A DNA stretch of 13,204 nucleotides from a bacterium. Lineage in GTDB: Bacteria; Latescibacterota; UBA2968; GCA-2709665. A program made the position numbers and the translations under genes. Each line of letters starts with the position of its first letter. Position 1 is the first letter of the stretch. Shown in pieces: positions 1 to 7,665 of the stretch. The stretch lies in contig JAQCGA010000046.1 of the NCBI GenBank assembly GCA_027619145.1, positions 1 to 13,204 on the forward strand, in the 5' to 3' direction. A model generated the notes under the pieces. That model was given only the letters and a program-made list of their open reading frames with translations. It did not search any database and was not told where the DNA came from.

Positions 1-1374
1 GGGACGGCGAAGACGAGTGAGTTTTTTATTTGTTATTATGGAGTGGACGAGGGCGAGGTTGTACAGGATCGGGTGCGTGGCTGGTTGCAGGTACCGCACG
101 TGTGCCTCGATCCGGCGTGGGCTGCGGCGTGTGAGGTGACCGGAGGGTTCTTGCCGTCTGATGTCGAGCGGTTTCCTGAGTCGGAACGGATGATGACCGG
201 GTTTTTGGATTGGTTGGAGCGGAATATTCGGTTGGGGGGCTGGTACGGGTTTTTCGATTGGGGCGACGCGCTGGTGTCCTGGGATCCTGAGATGGGGGAT
301 TGGAAGTTCACCGGGCGCTGGGGTTGGTGTAATAGCGAATGGGATCCCCGGCATGGGGTGTGGATTCAGTATTTGCGAACGGGGGATGCGCGGTATTTTC
401 AGTTGGGCGAGGCGATGACGCGGCATTCGATGGATGTGGATACGTGTCATGATCATCCGTTCCGACCGTATATGGTGGGCGGGTGTTTTCGGCATAGTGT
501 GGATCACTTTGGCGATGAGCCCTGCGCGTCCCATACGTTTCTGGACAACTGGATCGATTACTATTACCTTACGGGAGATTTACGTACGTTTGAGGTGCTT
601 CAGGAAGCCGGGGCGTTTTTTATGCGGTATCGGTGGACGGAAGACCCGACGTTCAGTTTTAGTTTGCGGAGTATTGCGAATACGTTTCGCGGGTTGTTGC
701 ACGTGTATGACGTGACGGGAGATTCAAAATTCCTGGAGCGTGCCGAGGTGGTGTATGAGGTGATTGCCCGGGGGCAGAATGAGGATGGGAGCTGGCACAA
801 ACGTTTCCAGGTGAGTACGCCGGATCGGTTGCCGAATCAGGCGCCGTTCGGGATGGCGACGGAAGGGACGACACTGGCGGTGGAGATGGGTTCGGCCACG
901 CCGTTTACGGATGCGGAGTTTCAGAAGTTGCGAGGGGATAACCGGCCGTTGATTCGTGTGGTGCCGCCGGAGGATCAGAAAGGGTATCAGACGCATTATC
1001 TGATGGTGGGGCTGGAGCTGTTTCACCGGTTGACGGGGCGAGAGGATGTGGCGCAGGTGTACCGTCGGGCGGTGGACTGGTTCTGTGGATATCCCAGAAT
1101 ATTGCATGCAGAGTTTGCAATTCAACAGCGGTACGGCGGGATTGTGTGCCGGCATCTGGGATACGCATACCGGATGAGTGGGGACCGGAACTATCTGGAG
1201 ATTGGGCGCAAGGTTTTGCGGCGGTTGATCCGGGACCAGGATCAGGGGGATGATCCGAAACAGCGTGGGGCCGTTGGGTTGAGTCCTATGTTTATCAGTT
1301 TGTTGTTCTGGGGTGTGCCGTATTTGTTGGGTGCGATGGATGAAGCGGGATTGCGAGAATCCGAAGAAGTTTGA
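1..1374 (+). CDS. Exo-rhamnogalacturonan lyase-like (alpha/alpha)-barrel protein, 5'-truncated
   Basis: The reading frame is open from base 1 to the stop at 1372-1374, so the gene begins outside the window. A GTG at 43 could start it, but the upstream codons (reading GTAKTSEFFICYYG) look like a beta-strand of the same protein and fit a larger product. The visible ~457 residues are rich in Trp, Tyr, His and Asp. They show repeated paired-helix units: a GDW-type strip, then WCNSEWDPRHG, QYLRTGDARYF and later YYLTGD, DVTGD, RMSGD. This pattern is typical of (alpha/alpha)-toroid sugar-active enzymes and resembles, from memory, the PcRGLX/YetA exo-rhamnogalacturonan lyase-like family. The role would be cleavage of an acidic polysaccharide or oligosaccharide. 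The catalytic residue and substrate cannot be fixed from the fragment. The next gene starts 14 bases after this stop, so they are probably co-transcribed. The fold is fairly secure; the substrate is not. Confidence 0.6.
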   Translation, partial: GTAKTSEFFICYYGVDEGEVVQDRVRGWLQVPHVCLDPAWAAACEVTGGFLPSDVERFPESERMMTGFLDWLERNIRLGGWYGFFDWGDALVSWDPEMGDWKFTGRWGWCNSEWDPRHGVWIQYLRTGDARYFQLGEAMTRHSMDVDTCHDHPFRPYMVGGCFRHSVDHFGDEPCASHTFLDNWIDYYYLTGDLRTFEVLQEAGAFFMRYRWTEDPTFSFSLRSIANTFRGLLHVYDVTGDSKFLERAEVVYEVIARGQNEDGSWHKRFQVSTPDRLPNQAPFGMATEGTTLAVEMGSATPFTDAEFQKLRGDNRPLIRVVPPEDQKGYQTHYLMVGLELFHRLTGREDVAQVYRRAVDWFCGYPRILHAEFAIQQRYGGIVCRHLGYAYRMSGDRNYLEIGRKVLRRLIRDQDQGDDPKQRGAVGLSPMFISLLFWGVPYLLGAMDEAGLRESEEV

Positions 1375-1388
1375 CGAGGAGGGGTTTG

Positions 1389-2535
1389 ATGGGAAAATCG
1401 GTACGGGTGGGTGTTGTTGGGCTGGGCCAGCGCGGGCTTCAGCATTTGAAGGCGTTGTGGAAATTGCAGGGAGAAGGCACAGTGGAGGTGGCCGCGCTGG
1501 TAGATCCGTTTGCGGAGAATCTGGCGGAGGAGAAGCTGGAGCGGTTTGTGCCGGGCTTTAATGTAGATGGGGTGCGCCGGTTTGAGGCGTGCGACCGGTT
1601 GTTTGCGGCGATGAGTCTGGATGCGTTGTATTTCTGCATTCCGCCGGGGTTGCACAAGGGTGAGTTGTTGCGGGCAGTACGTTCGGGGATTCATATTTTT
1701 GCCGAGAAGCCGATGAGTCTTTTTCTGGATGAGGCAATCCAGATGGATGCGGCGATTCGTGAGGCGGGCGGGGTTTCAGCGGCGGTACGAGTCTTCGGCA
1801 GAGGCGGCGGCCGGGTTTCTGGCGGATAAGCGGATGGTGATGATGACGTTTGTGGTGGAGGGGGCGCTGGAATCGCATTCGGTAAAGCATACGCGGACGG
1901 GTGAATTGGGTGGACCGGCAGACCGGGTGTGGACGAAGAATTTATTGTGGTCCGGGTCTTCGGTGGTGGAGGCGGGGATTCATCAGGTGGATTTGATGCG
2001 GTACTGGTGTGGAGATATTGCGTGGGTTCAGGCGGCGTACGTGCCGAGGGATGCGGAAGATGTGGAGGATGGGGGAGACAATCCGTACGCGTATTCGGTG
2101 ATGTTCGGGTTTCGGAATGGTGCGGTGGGGAATTTGATGATGTCCAAATTGCGGAAGGTGTACAGGGGTGATGGGTATGAGAATATTTTGTGGAATCATG
2201 GGCATTTGAAGTTTGAGGGAGATGAGCTGGCGGCGTATTATTACGATGGGGTGTATCCGCCTGCTGAGACTCCGAAGCGGGAACAGCTTCGGCACGTGAT
2301 TCCAGTTCCACCGAAGCGGGATGCGACGGAGGCGATTACTCGGGCGTTTGTAGAAGCGGTTGCCCGAGGGGATGAGAGTCTGTTGAAGAGTACGTTTTCG
2401 AGCAGTATGAATAGTTTGGCGGCGGTGCTGGCGGCGAATGTGTCCCACGAGCGAGATGGAGAGCGGATTGATCTGGAGAGGTTTGCTTCGGGGCGGGAGT
2501 ATGAGAGATATCGGAGGAAGGTTGGAGGTGAGTGA
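1389..2535 (+). pseudogene. Gfo/Idh/MocA-family oxidoreductase, frameshifted
   Basis: The start is ATG 1389, preceded by AGGAGG at 1377-1382; an earlier TTG at 1371 lacks this spacing. The N-terminal Rossmann part shows GVVGLGQRG (dinucleotide binding) and the AEKP motif of the family. The frame then changes at about 1769-1771: frame one ends uselessly at 1829, while the frame beginning GFQRRYESSAEAAAG continues to the stop at 2533-2535. That second part holds the C-terminal alpha/beta domain, including EAGIHQVDLMRYW, the usual His/Asp catalytic loop. Family members normally carry a short strand (of the type VVSAV) just before GFQRRYE that is absent here. The cause is therefore either one extra G or, more likely, a small deletion of about 14 bases. 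The intact enzyme would be an NAD(P)-dependent sugar or inositol dehydrogenase. It follows the lyase-like gene closely and was probably in its operon. A sequencing or assembly error is possible. Confidence 0.75.
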
Positions 2536-2602
2536 GGTGGACAGGCGAATAGAAAGCGTGTTCGCTGATTCACGGTTACTTGCAATAGTAGCTTAAAGGC
2601 AA

Positions 2603-2623
2603 CCTCAAAAAATACATTTGAGG
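2603..2623. repeat. 7-bp inverted repeat upstream of nuclease gene
   Basis: CCTCAAA (2603-2609) and TTTGAGG (2617-2623) are perfect inverted arms around a 7-base A-rich centre. The site lies 25 bases before the nuclease start in a 113-base spacer. It could be an operator for a repressor, a weak transcription stop or an mRNA hairpin. No clear -35/-10 pair was found beside it. The symmetry is directly seen; the function is inferred. Confidence 0.3.
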
Positions 2624-2648
2624 CAAAGCAAGTCAAAGGGACAGCGCA

Positions 2649-3860
2649 ATGGATGGAATTCTATCGGCTATCTTGAATGACCAAAACGCACTTGAAAATC
2701 GGCGAGTGGAACAGATAGTTGCCATCTGTGGCAATGGCACATTGTCCGATGATTCTGAATGTTCAACGCAATTCCGCAGTTTCTTAAAGAACATCTCTTC
2801 TCGAATACTTAGAAAATATGCGGATGAGTGTCTAGATGGCTCTACTCCCAGGAGCTCTAATTCTGGGCTAATTTTACAAGACGTTGTCAATGAAGTAGGG
2901 GAAAGGCTAGGTTTTTCAGTTAGCCATGGTTTCTATAGAGGGTCTTCCTCACGCGTTGGCAACGATGGTTTGTGGATTTCAACTAACTTCTCCTTCGTGA
3001 TTGAAGTAAAGACCTCAGACCTCTCTGTAAAGCTGGACAATATTGCTGGTTATCGTGAGAGGCTCATCGAATCGCAAGAAATTAGGGAGGAGAGATCGTC
3101 TGTTCTAATCGTTTTGGGGCGGCAAGATACTGGTGATCTTGAAGCTCAAATCCGGGGTTCAAAATACGCCTGGGATATCAGGCTCATTGGAATTGATGCC
3201 CTTTTTAGGTTGATCGAAATCAAAGAGAATCTGAATGATCCCAATACCATACATCAAATTGTAGAACTGTTAAAACCCATCGAGTATACGCGCGTTGATA
3301 AAATTGTAGAGATTGTATTTTCTACATCTTGGGATATCTCATCCACTGACGAACCTAATGTTACCGGACAAACGGAAATTGTTGAAGTTGCAGCACCACC
3401 ATCTATCTCCGTAACAAATAACGAAACAAGGTCGCACGCTAGCCCAGTGAAGTTCTATGAAAAGTGTATAGCTCGTATAAATCAAAAACTGGACAAGCAT
3501 CTTATAAAAAATGGAAGGGTTACATATTCAAGCCCCGATAAAACTACAAATGTTGTTCTCCTCAATTCTAAGGCATATACGGATCCAAGAGGAAAATCTT
3601 ATTGGTACGGATTTCGACCTAATCAGGATGAATTTTTAAGTAGTAAGGAATCGTCATTTGTGGCATTTGGATGTGGGAGCGAGAATAAAATTATCCTTAT
3701 ACCTTTTGATCGGTTTAGAGAGTTCATCCCTGAATTAGGAACTACCAATAATGAAGACGGGGAACTTGTCCATAGTCATGTCGTCATAGTCGAATCTGAA
3801 GAGGGCTTCGTCATGCGGGTTGGGGATCGATATGTGGATGTTACTGATTATTCAATTTAA
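2649..3860 (+). CDS. PD-(D/E)XK nuclease-like (restriction endonuclease-type) protein
   Basis: This is a complete 403-residue gene starting at ATG 2649, with a modest AAAGGGA ribosome site 6 bases upstream. Residues ~76-190 fit the PD-(D/E)XK nuclease core: a helix with Glu82, a strand with Asp106 (NDG), a strand ending IEVKT (Glu119, Lys121), a helix, the hydrophobic strand SVLIVLG (151-157), then DIRLIGIDALFRLIE. Residues ~230-262 are a Ser/Thr/Pro/acidic linker. Residues ~265-403 form a second, strand-rich domain with YWYGFRPNQ, FVAFGCGSENKIILIPFDRF and a closing VGDRYVDVTDY. From memory, similar tails occur on restriction-type proteins. No signal peptide or membrane segment is seen, so it is likely cytoplasmic. 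No methyltransferase lies next to it, which suggests a modification-dependent or orphan nuclease. The gene is clearly AT-richer than its neighbours, with A/T-ending codons, which suggests recent transfer. The nuclease fold is reasonably sure; a defence role is inference. Confidence 0.65.
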   Translation: MDGILSAILNDQNALENRRVEQIVAICGNGTLSDDSECSTQFRSFLKNISSRILRKYADECLDGSTPRSSNSGLILQDVVNEVGERLGFSVSHGFYRGSSSRVGNDGLWISTNFSFVIEVKTSDLSVKLDNIAGYRERLIESQEIREERSSVLIVLGRQDTGDLEAQIRGSKYAWDIRLIGIDALFRLIEIKENLNDPNTIHQIVELLKPIEYTRVDKIVEIVFSTSWDISSTDEPNVTGQTEIVEVAAPPSISVTNNETRSHASPVKFYEKCIARINQKLDKHLIKNGRVTYSSPDKTTNVVLLNSKAYTDPRGKSYWYGFRPNQDEFLSSKESSFVAFGCGSENKIILIPFDRFREFIPELGTTNNEDGELVHSHVVIVESEEGFVMRVGDRYVDVTDYSI

Positions 3861-4078
3861 TTACGAGCAATAGCAAAATATGTGGGCGATATTATCCTAT
3901 CTATTTGCTTACTGAATTCAAAACTGCAAAACAGGCAACAAGTCGACTCTTGATCTTCGTGAACTCCATCTGCCCAACCGTCCTTCGCTCTTCGGTAAGG
4001 TCTGGAAACCGCGACTGTTGATTCCCTGATTCTTTGATTCCTTGATTCGCTGATTCTCTAATTCGAAAGGATTTTTAA
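3861..4078. other. 218-base spacer after the nuclease gene
   Basis: The first ~70 bases are AT-rich like the nuclease gene and include weak inverted arms AGCAAA (3872-3877) and TTTGCT (3904-3909) with no T-run. From about 3955 to 4015 the + strand becomes C-rich, opposite to the surrounding genes. The last part is an 8-bp tandem repeat (4020-4067), followed by the AAAGGA ribosome site (4066-4071) of the esterase gene. On the - strand a frame stays open from about 4073 down to a TAG at 3901-3903. It may be a degraded gene end but is too short to call. Confidence 0.5.
4020..4067. repeat. 8-bp tandem repeat, consensus GATTCYYT
   Basis: There are five consecutive octamers at 4020, 4028, 4036, 4044 and 4052: GATTCCCT, GATTCTTT, GATTCCTT, GATTCGCT and GATTCTCT. 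A decayed sixth, AATTCGAA, follows at 4060. The GATTC core is invariant in the first five and the last three bases vary. The array ends 11 bases before the esterase start codon, so it covers the place where a promoter or leader would be. It may be a strand-slippage microsatellite, a genome-wide short repeat or a binding array. Periodicity and copy number are directly visible. Confidence 0.85.
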
Positions 4079-5038
4079 ATGGGATCGATTGATTGGCCGT
4101 TAGATAAACTGGTGAGCTACAAGCCAGAGCAGACGAAGCAGGCGGATTTTGAGGCGTTCTGGTGTGGGTGTCGGGCGGAGAGTGAGAAGGTTGCGGTGAA
4201 TGCTGAGTTTAAAGAAGTGGAAGGTCTTTTGCCGCTGGCCCGGGTGTACGATGTGGGGTTTGATGGGGTGGATGGGGTTCGGGTGAAGGGGTGGTTTCTT
4301 ACGCCGAAGGATGTTTCCGGGCCGTTGCCGACGGTGGTGCAGTTTATTGGATATACGGGTGGGCGGGAGTATCCGCATCAGCTTGCGCCGCATGTGCTGA
4401 ACGGGTTCTGTGCGTTTATTATGGATACGCGTGGACAGGGTGGGAATACGGGGCAGAAGCTGGCGACGTCTCACGGTGGGCAGCGGGGGTTTATTTCGCA
4501 TGGGATTCTGGATAAAGAGGAGTACTATTACCGGAATCTGTACCTGGATACGATTCGAGCGGTGGAGACGGTGCGGGAACGGGAAGAAGTGGATGGGGAC
4601 CGGATTGCGGCAATTGGTGGGAGCCAGGGTGGGGCGTTGACGATTGCCTGTGCGGCGCTTTCTCGGAATGTGCGGGTGATGGCACCGGACGTGCCGTGGT
4701 TGTCGCATTTTCGGCGGTCGGTGGATATTGCGGTGGGGCCGTATGAAGAGATTACGGATTTTATGAAGCGATTTCCGGAGGAGATTGAGCAGGCGTTTGA
4801 GACGCTGTCTTATTTTGACAATATGAATCTGGCCAGTATGGTTTCCGTGAGTCATGCGTATTACTCGGTGGGGTTGTGGGATGATGTTTGCCCACCGTCC
4901 ACGGTATATGCATCTTATAACTGGTTGCCGGAGGGAATCGAGAAGGCGATTGAGGTGTATCCGTATAACAAACATGAGGGGGGTGGCGCTTTGCATCAAC
5001 ACCGGAAGTTGCAATGGTTGCGAAAGGTGTTGGGCTGA
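4079..5038 (+). CDS. CE7-family acetyl esterase (AXE1 / cephalosporin-C deacetylase type)
   Basis: This alpha/beta hydrolase removes acetyl groups from acetylated sugars or oligosaccharides; CE7 enzymes usually act in the cytoplasm. At 319 residues it matches the family's usual length. The hallmark motifs are all present: RGQGG at 118-122, GGSQGG with nucleophile Ser182, the acid Asp268 in GLWDDVCPPSTVYASYN, and the catalytic His299 in YPYNKHEGGG. There is no signal peptide. Start ATG 4079 has AAAGGA 7 bases upstream. The gene lies just after an octamer tandem repeat and 33 bases before the beta-CASP nuclease gene. Its G-rich codon style matches the cluster and differs from the nuclease islet before it. 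With a lyase-like protein and a sulfatase nearby, deacetylation of a decorated polysaccharide is a sensible role. The family is very sure; the natural substrate is unknown. Confidence 0.93.
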   Translation: MGSIDWPLDKLVSYKPEQTKQADFEAFWCGCRAESEKVAVNAEFKEVEGLLPLARVYDVGFDGVDGVRVKGWFLTPKDVSGPLPTVVQFIGYTGGREYPHQLAPHVLNGFCAFIMDTRGQGGNTGQKLATSHGGQRGFISHGILDKEEYYYRNLYLDTIRAVETVREREEVDGDRIAAIGGSQGGALTIACAALSRNVRVMAPDVPWLSHFRRSVDIAVGPYEEITDFMKRFPEEIEQAFETLSYFDNMNLASMVSVSHAYYSVGLWDDVCPPSTVYASYNWLPEGIEKAIEVYPYNKHEGGGALHQHRKLQWLRKVLG

Positions 5039-5070
5039 GTTTCGGGTTGGTTAACGAATGGAGGGTGGAG

Positions 5071-6468
5071 ATGCAACTTCAATTTTGTGGTGGGGCACAG
5101 ACGGTTACGGGATCGCAACATTTGTTGAAGGTGAATGGAAAGTCGATTCTTCTGGAGTGTGGGTTGTTCCAGGGGCGGCGACAGGAGACGTACGAGAAGA
5201 ATCAGAATTTCTGTTTTGATCCGTCCACGGTGGATGTGATGGTGCTTTCGCACGCACATATTGATCACAGTGGGAATATTCCCAATCTTGTGCGGAACGG
5301 ATTTGACGGACAGATTTTTGCGACGGCTGCGACGGTGGATTTGTGTCAGATTATGTTGCGGGATTCAGCGTATTTGCAGGGGCGGGATATTGTATGGGCC
5401 AACAAGATCCGCAAGCGTCAGAATTTGCCTCCAGTAGAGCCGCTGTATACGATTTCGGATGTGGAGAAGGCGATGTCTTTGTTTGTGGGCATCCAGTATG
5501 ATCGGACCTTCCAGATTTGTCCGGGGGTGCAGGCGACGTTTCGGGATTCGGGGCATATCTTAGGGTCGGCGGGGGTGTTGTTGGAAATTGAGGAAGACGG
5601 GAAAAAAATCCGTTTGGGGTTCAGCGGGGATATTGGACGGACGGATGTGCCCATTTTGCGAGACCCGAATGTGTTGCGGGATATCGATGTGCTGATTATG
5701 GAGAGCACGTATGGGAATCGCCTTCATGGTCCGCGGGAAGATGTAGAGGAAGAACTGGCGGAGGCGATTCAGGATGTGGCGAAGAGTGGGGGGAAGGTGG
5801 TCATTCCAGCGTTTGCGGTGGGTCGCACGCAGCTTGTGGTTTATATGTTGCATAAGTTATTCGACCAGGGACGAATTCCGGATATGCCGGTGTTTGTGGA
5901 TAGCCCGCTGGCCACGGCGGCCACCCAGGTGTTCCGTTCACACCCGGAGTGTTTTGACCAGGAGACGTATCGAATGTTCCTGGAGGACCATCAGGATCCG
6001 TTCGGGTTCAAGAGGTTGAAGTATATTTCCTCGGTGGAGGAGTCCAAAAAGTTGAATGATTTGAAGTATCCGCATATTATTATTAGTGCATCGGGAATGG
6101 CAGAAGGTGGACGGATTGTGCATCATTTGCGGAACAATATTGGGGACCCGCGGACGCTGGTTTTGCTGGTGGGGTATGCGGCCGAGCACACGCTGGCGCG
6201 GCGGATTATGGATGGGAACAAAGAGGTGAAGATTTTCGGAGAGGCGTTCCAGGTTCGCTGCAAGGTGAAGACGATGGATGCATTTAGTGCCCATGCGGAT
6301 CGGAACGAACTTCTGGCGTATGTGGATTATACGCCACCTGAGAAGCTCAAGCAGATTTTTCTGGTACATGGCGAGGCCGAGCAGGCATTGCCGTTGAAAG
6401 AGGCGTTGGAGAAGAAGGGATACGGGTCGGTTCACTATCCGGCACCGAACGATACGTTTGAAATTTGA
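5071..6468 (+). CDS. Beta-CASP metallo-beta-lactamase-fold ribonuclease
   Basis: This is a 465-residue metal-dependent RNA nuclease of the CPSF73/YSH1-like group. The metallo-beta-lactamase motifs are complete: HAHIDHSG (His61, His63, Asp65, His66), SGHILGSAG (His162) and GFSGDIGR (Asp187). The beta-CASP part follows with IMESTYG (Glu211), VDSPLA, SASGMAEGGRIVHHL (339-353) and FSAHAD (His408), and His433 lies in the RMMBL-type LVHGE. All metal ligands are therefore present and the enzyme should be active. The start is ATG 5071, directly after GGAGGGTGGAG. The frame is open back to 5014, but that would overlap the esterase gene and has no better ribosome site. The gap to the esterase is 32 bases. 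The likely role is RNA processing or decay in the cytoplasm. Why it sits among sugar-catabolism genes is not evident. Confidence 0.93.
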   Translation: MQLQFCGGAQTVTGSQHLLKVNGKSILLECGLFQGRRQETYEKNQNFCFDPSTVDVMVLSHAHIDHSGNIPNLVRNGFDGQIFATAATVDLCQIMLRDSAYLQGRDIVWANKIRKRQNLPPVEPLYTISDVEKAMSLFVGIQYDRTFQICPGVQATFRDSGHILGSAGVLLEIEEDGKKIRLGFSGDIGRTDVPILRDPNVLRDIDVLIMESTYGNRLHGPREDVEEELAEAIQDVAKSGGKVVIPAFAVGRTQLVVYMLHKLFDQGRIPDMPVFVDSPLATAATQVFRSHPECFDQETYRMFLEDHQDPFGFKRLKYISSVEESKKLNDLKYPHIIISASGMAEGGRIVHHLRNNIGDPRTLVLLVGYAAEHTLARRIMDGNKEVKIFGEAFQVRCKVKTMDAFSAHADRNELLAYVDYTPPEKLKQIFLVHGEAEQALPLKEALEKKGYGSVHYPAPNDTFEI

Positions 6469-6529
6469 AAAACCGTACAAGCGTTCGTTATTCATCCATA
6501 GTTGACCCATTTACACGGAGAGGTAGGGT

Positions 6530-7618
6530 ATGGCAGGTAAAGGACGTATTCGAGTTGGGATCCTGGGACAGGGACGCAGTGGACGGAATATTCACGCAAA
6601 CTGGTTCACACAGTCCCCACGGAAATACCAGATTGTGGCGGTGTCGGATATTTTGAAGGATCGCCGCGAGCGGGCGGAGCAAGAGTATGGCTGTGATGTG
6701 TATGCGGATTATAAGGATTTGTTGAAGCGGGACGATATTGAGCTGGTGGTGAACGCGCTTCCCAGCTTTTTACATCCGCAGGGTACAGTGGATGCCCTAC
6801 TGGCCGGACACCACGTGGTTTGTGAAAAGCCGCTGGCACCTACCACGAAGGATTTTCGCCGGATGGTCAGCGCGTCGAAGAAGGCTGGCAAGATTCTGGC
6901 TCCGTATCAACAGTCCCGGTACGCGGCTCATTTTCAGCAGATCCTGAAGGTAATAGGATCGGGTATCCTGGGGCGTATTGTTTTGATTCGGATGGCGTAT
7001 AATGGATATGCGCGGCGTTGGGATTGGCAGACGGTGCAGGAATACAAGGGTGGCAACCTGTTGAATACCGGTCCCCACCCGATGGACCAGGCGCTGTGTT
7101 TGCTGGACTGGAAGATGCCGCAGGTATTTTGCGAGTTCGACCGGGCCAATACGTTTGGGGACGCCGAGGATCATGTGAAGATTTTGTTGAAGCGCAAGGG
7201 ATCGCCTACGATTGACCTGGAGATTTCTTCGTGCGATGCGTATCCGGGAGATATGTTCAAGATCTACGGTACTCAGGGCGGGTTGACAGGTGGGCCGAGT
7301 GGGCTGAAGTGGCGATTTTTCAAGCCGAGTGAAGCTCCGAAGCAGGATCTGGTTCGGAGTCCGTTGCCGGGGCCCAGTTATTGTCGGGAAGATTTGACGT
7401 GGCATGAACGGACCTGGGAGCCTACAGAAAAGCAGAAGAGTTCTTTCAACTTTATGTCGAAGTCTTATTATGACCATCTGTACAAGGTGCTGCGCGATGG
7501 CGCACCTCTGTTTATTACGCCGGAGCAGGTGGGGGTCCAGGCTGCGGTGATGGAGGAATGTCACAAGCAGGCTCCTCTGTCGAAGATGAGAGCGAAGGGG
7601 TGGACAAAAGGGAGCTGA
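6530..7618 (+). CDS. Gfo/Idh/MocA-family NAD(P)-dependent oxidoreductase
   Basis: This is a complete 362-residue enzyme, a usual length for the family. The N-terminal Rossmann domain shows VGILGQGRSG (9-18) and VCEKPLAP (Glu99-Lys100-Pro101). The C-terminal alpha/beta domain contains GGNLLNTGPHPMDQ, with His183 and Asp186 at the expected catalytic positions. The reaction would be reversible oxidation of a sugar, sugar acid or cyclitol hydroxyl using NAD(P). The exact substrate cannot be read. ATG 6530 is preceded by GGAGAGG at 6518-6524. A 61-base spacer separates it from the beta-CASP gene, with no convincing promoter or terminator. It differs clearly from the broken paralogue at 1389-2535 and could not be a simple recent duplicate of it. 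There is no signal peptide, so it should be cytoplasmic. Confidence 0.93.
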   Translation: MAGKGRIRVGILGQGRSGRNIHANWFTQSPRKYQIVAVSDILKDRRERAEQEYGCDVYADYKDLLKRDDIELVVNALPSFLHPQGTVDALLAGHHVVCEKPLAPTTKDFRRMVSASKKAGKILAPYQQSRYAAHFQQILKVIGSGILGRIVLIRMAYNGYARRWDWQTVQEYKGGNLLNTGPHPMDQALCLLDWKMPQVFCEFDRANTFGDAEDHVKILLKRKGSPTIDLEISSCDAYPGDMFKIYGTQGGLTGGPSGLKWRFFKPSEAPKQDLVRSPLPGPSYCREDLTWHERTWEPTEKQKSSFNFMSKSYYDHLYKVLRDGAPLFITPEQVGVQAAVMEECHKQAPLSKMRAKGWTKGS

Positions 7619-7665
7619 GGGATAGGCCCTACAAAGAGAAGTGAACTGAATGATACGGTGATGAT

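Noticed and set aside
3872..3909. Terminator after the nuclease gene (AGCAAA/TTTGCT arms)
   Set aside because: The stem is only 6 bp, the loop is long and there is no T-run.
4034..4062. Promoter-like pair TTGATT (4034-4039) and TCTAAT (4057-4062) with a 17-base spacer
   Set aside because: Both boxes are made by the repeating GATTC octamers, and the implied start would fall inside the ribosome site, so the match is weak evidence.
4020..4067. CRISPR-like array
   Set aside because: The units are only 8 bases with no spacers and no cas genes nearby; it is a simple tandem repeat.
5014..5070. Upstream extension of the beta-CASP gene
   Set aside because: The extension would overlap the esterase end and add 19 residues before the conserved first strand (MQLQFCGGAQTVTGS); ATG 5071 has an excellent ribosome site.
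6502..6507. TTGACC as a -35 box before the second oxidoreductase
   Set aside because: No -10-like sequence lies at suitable spacing; the ribosome site follows at once.
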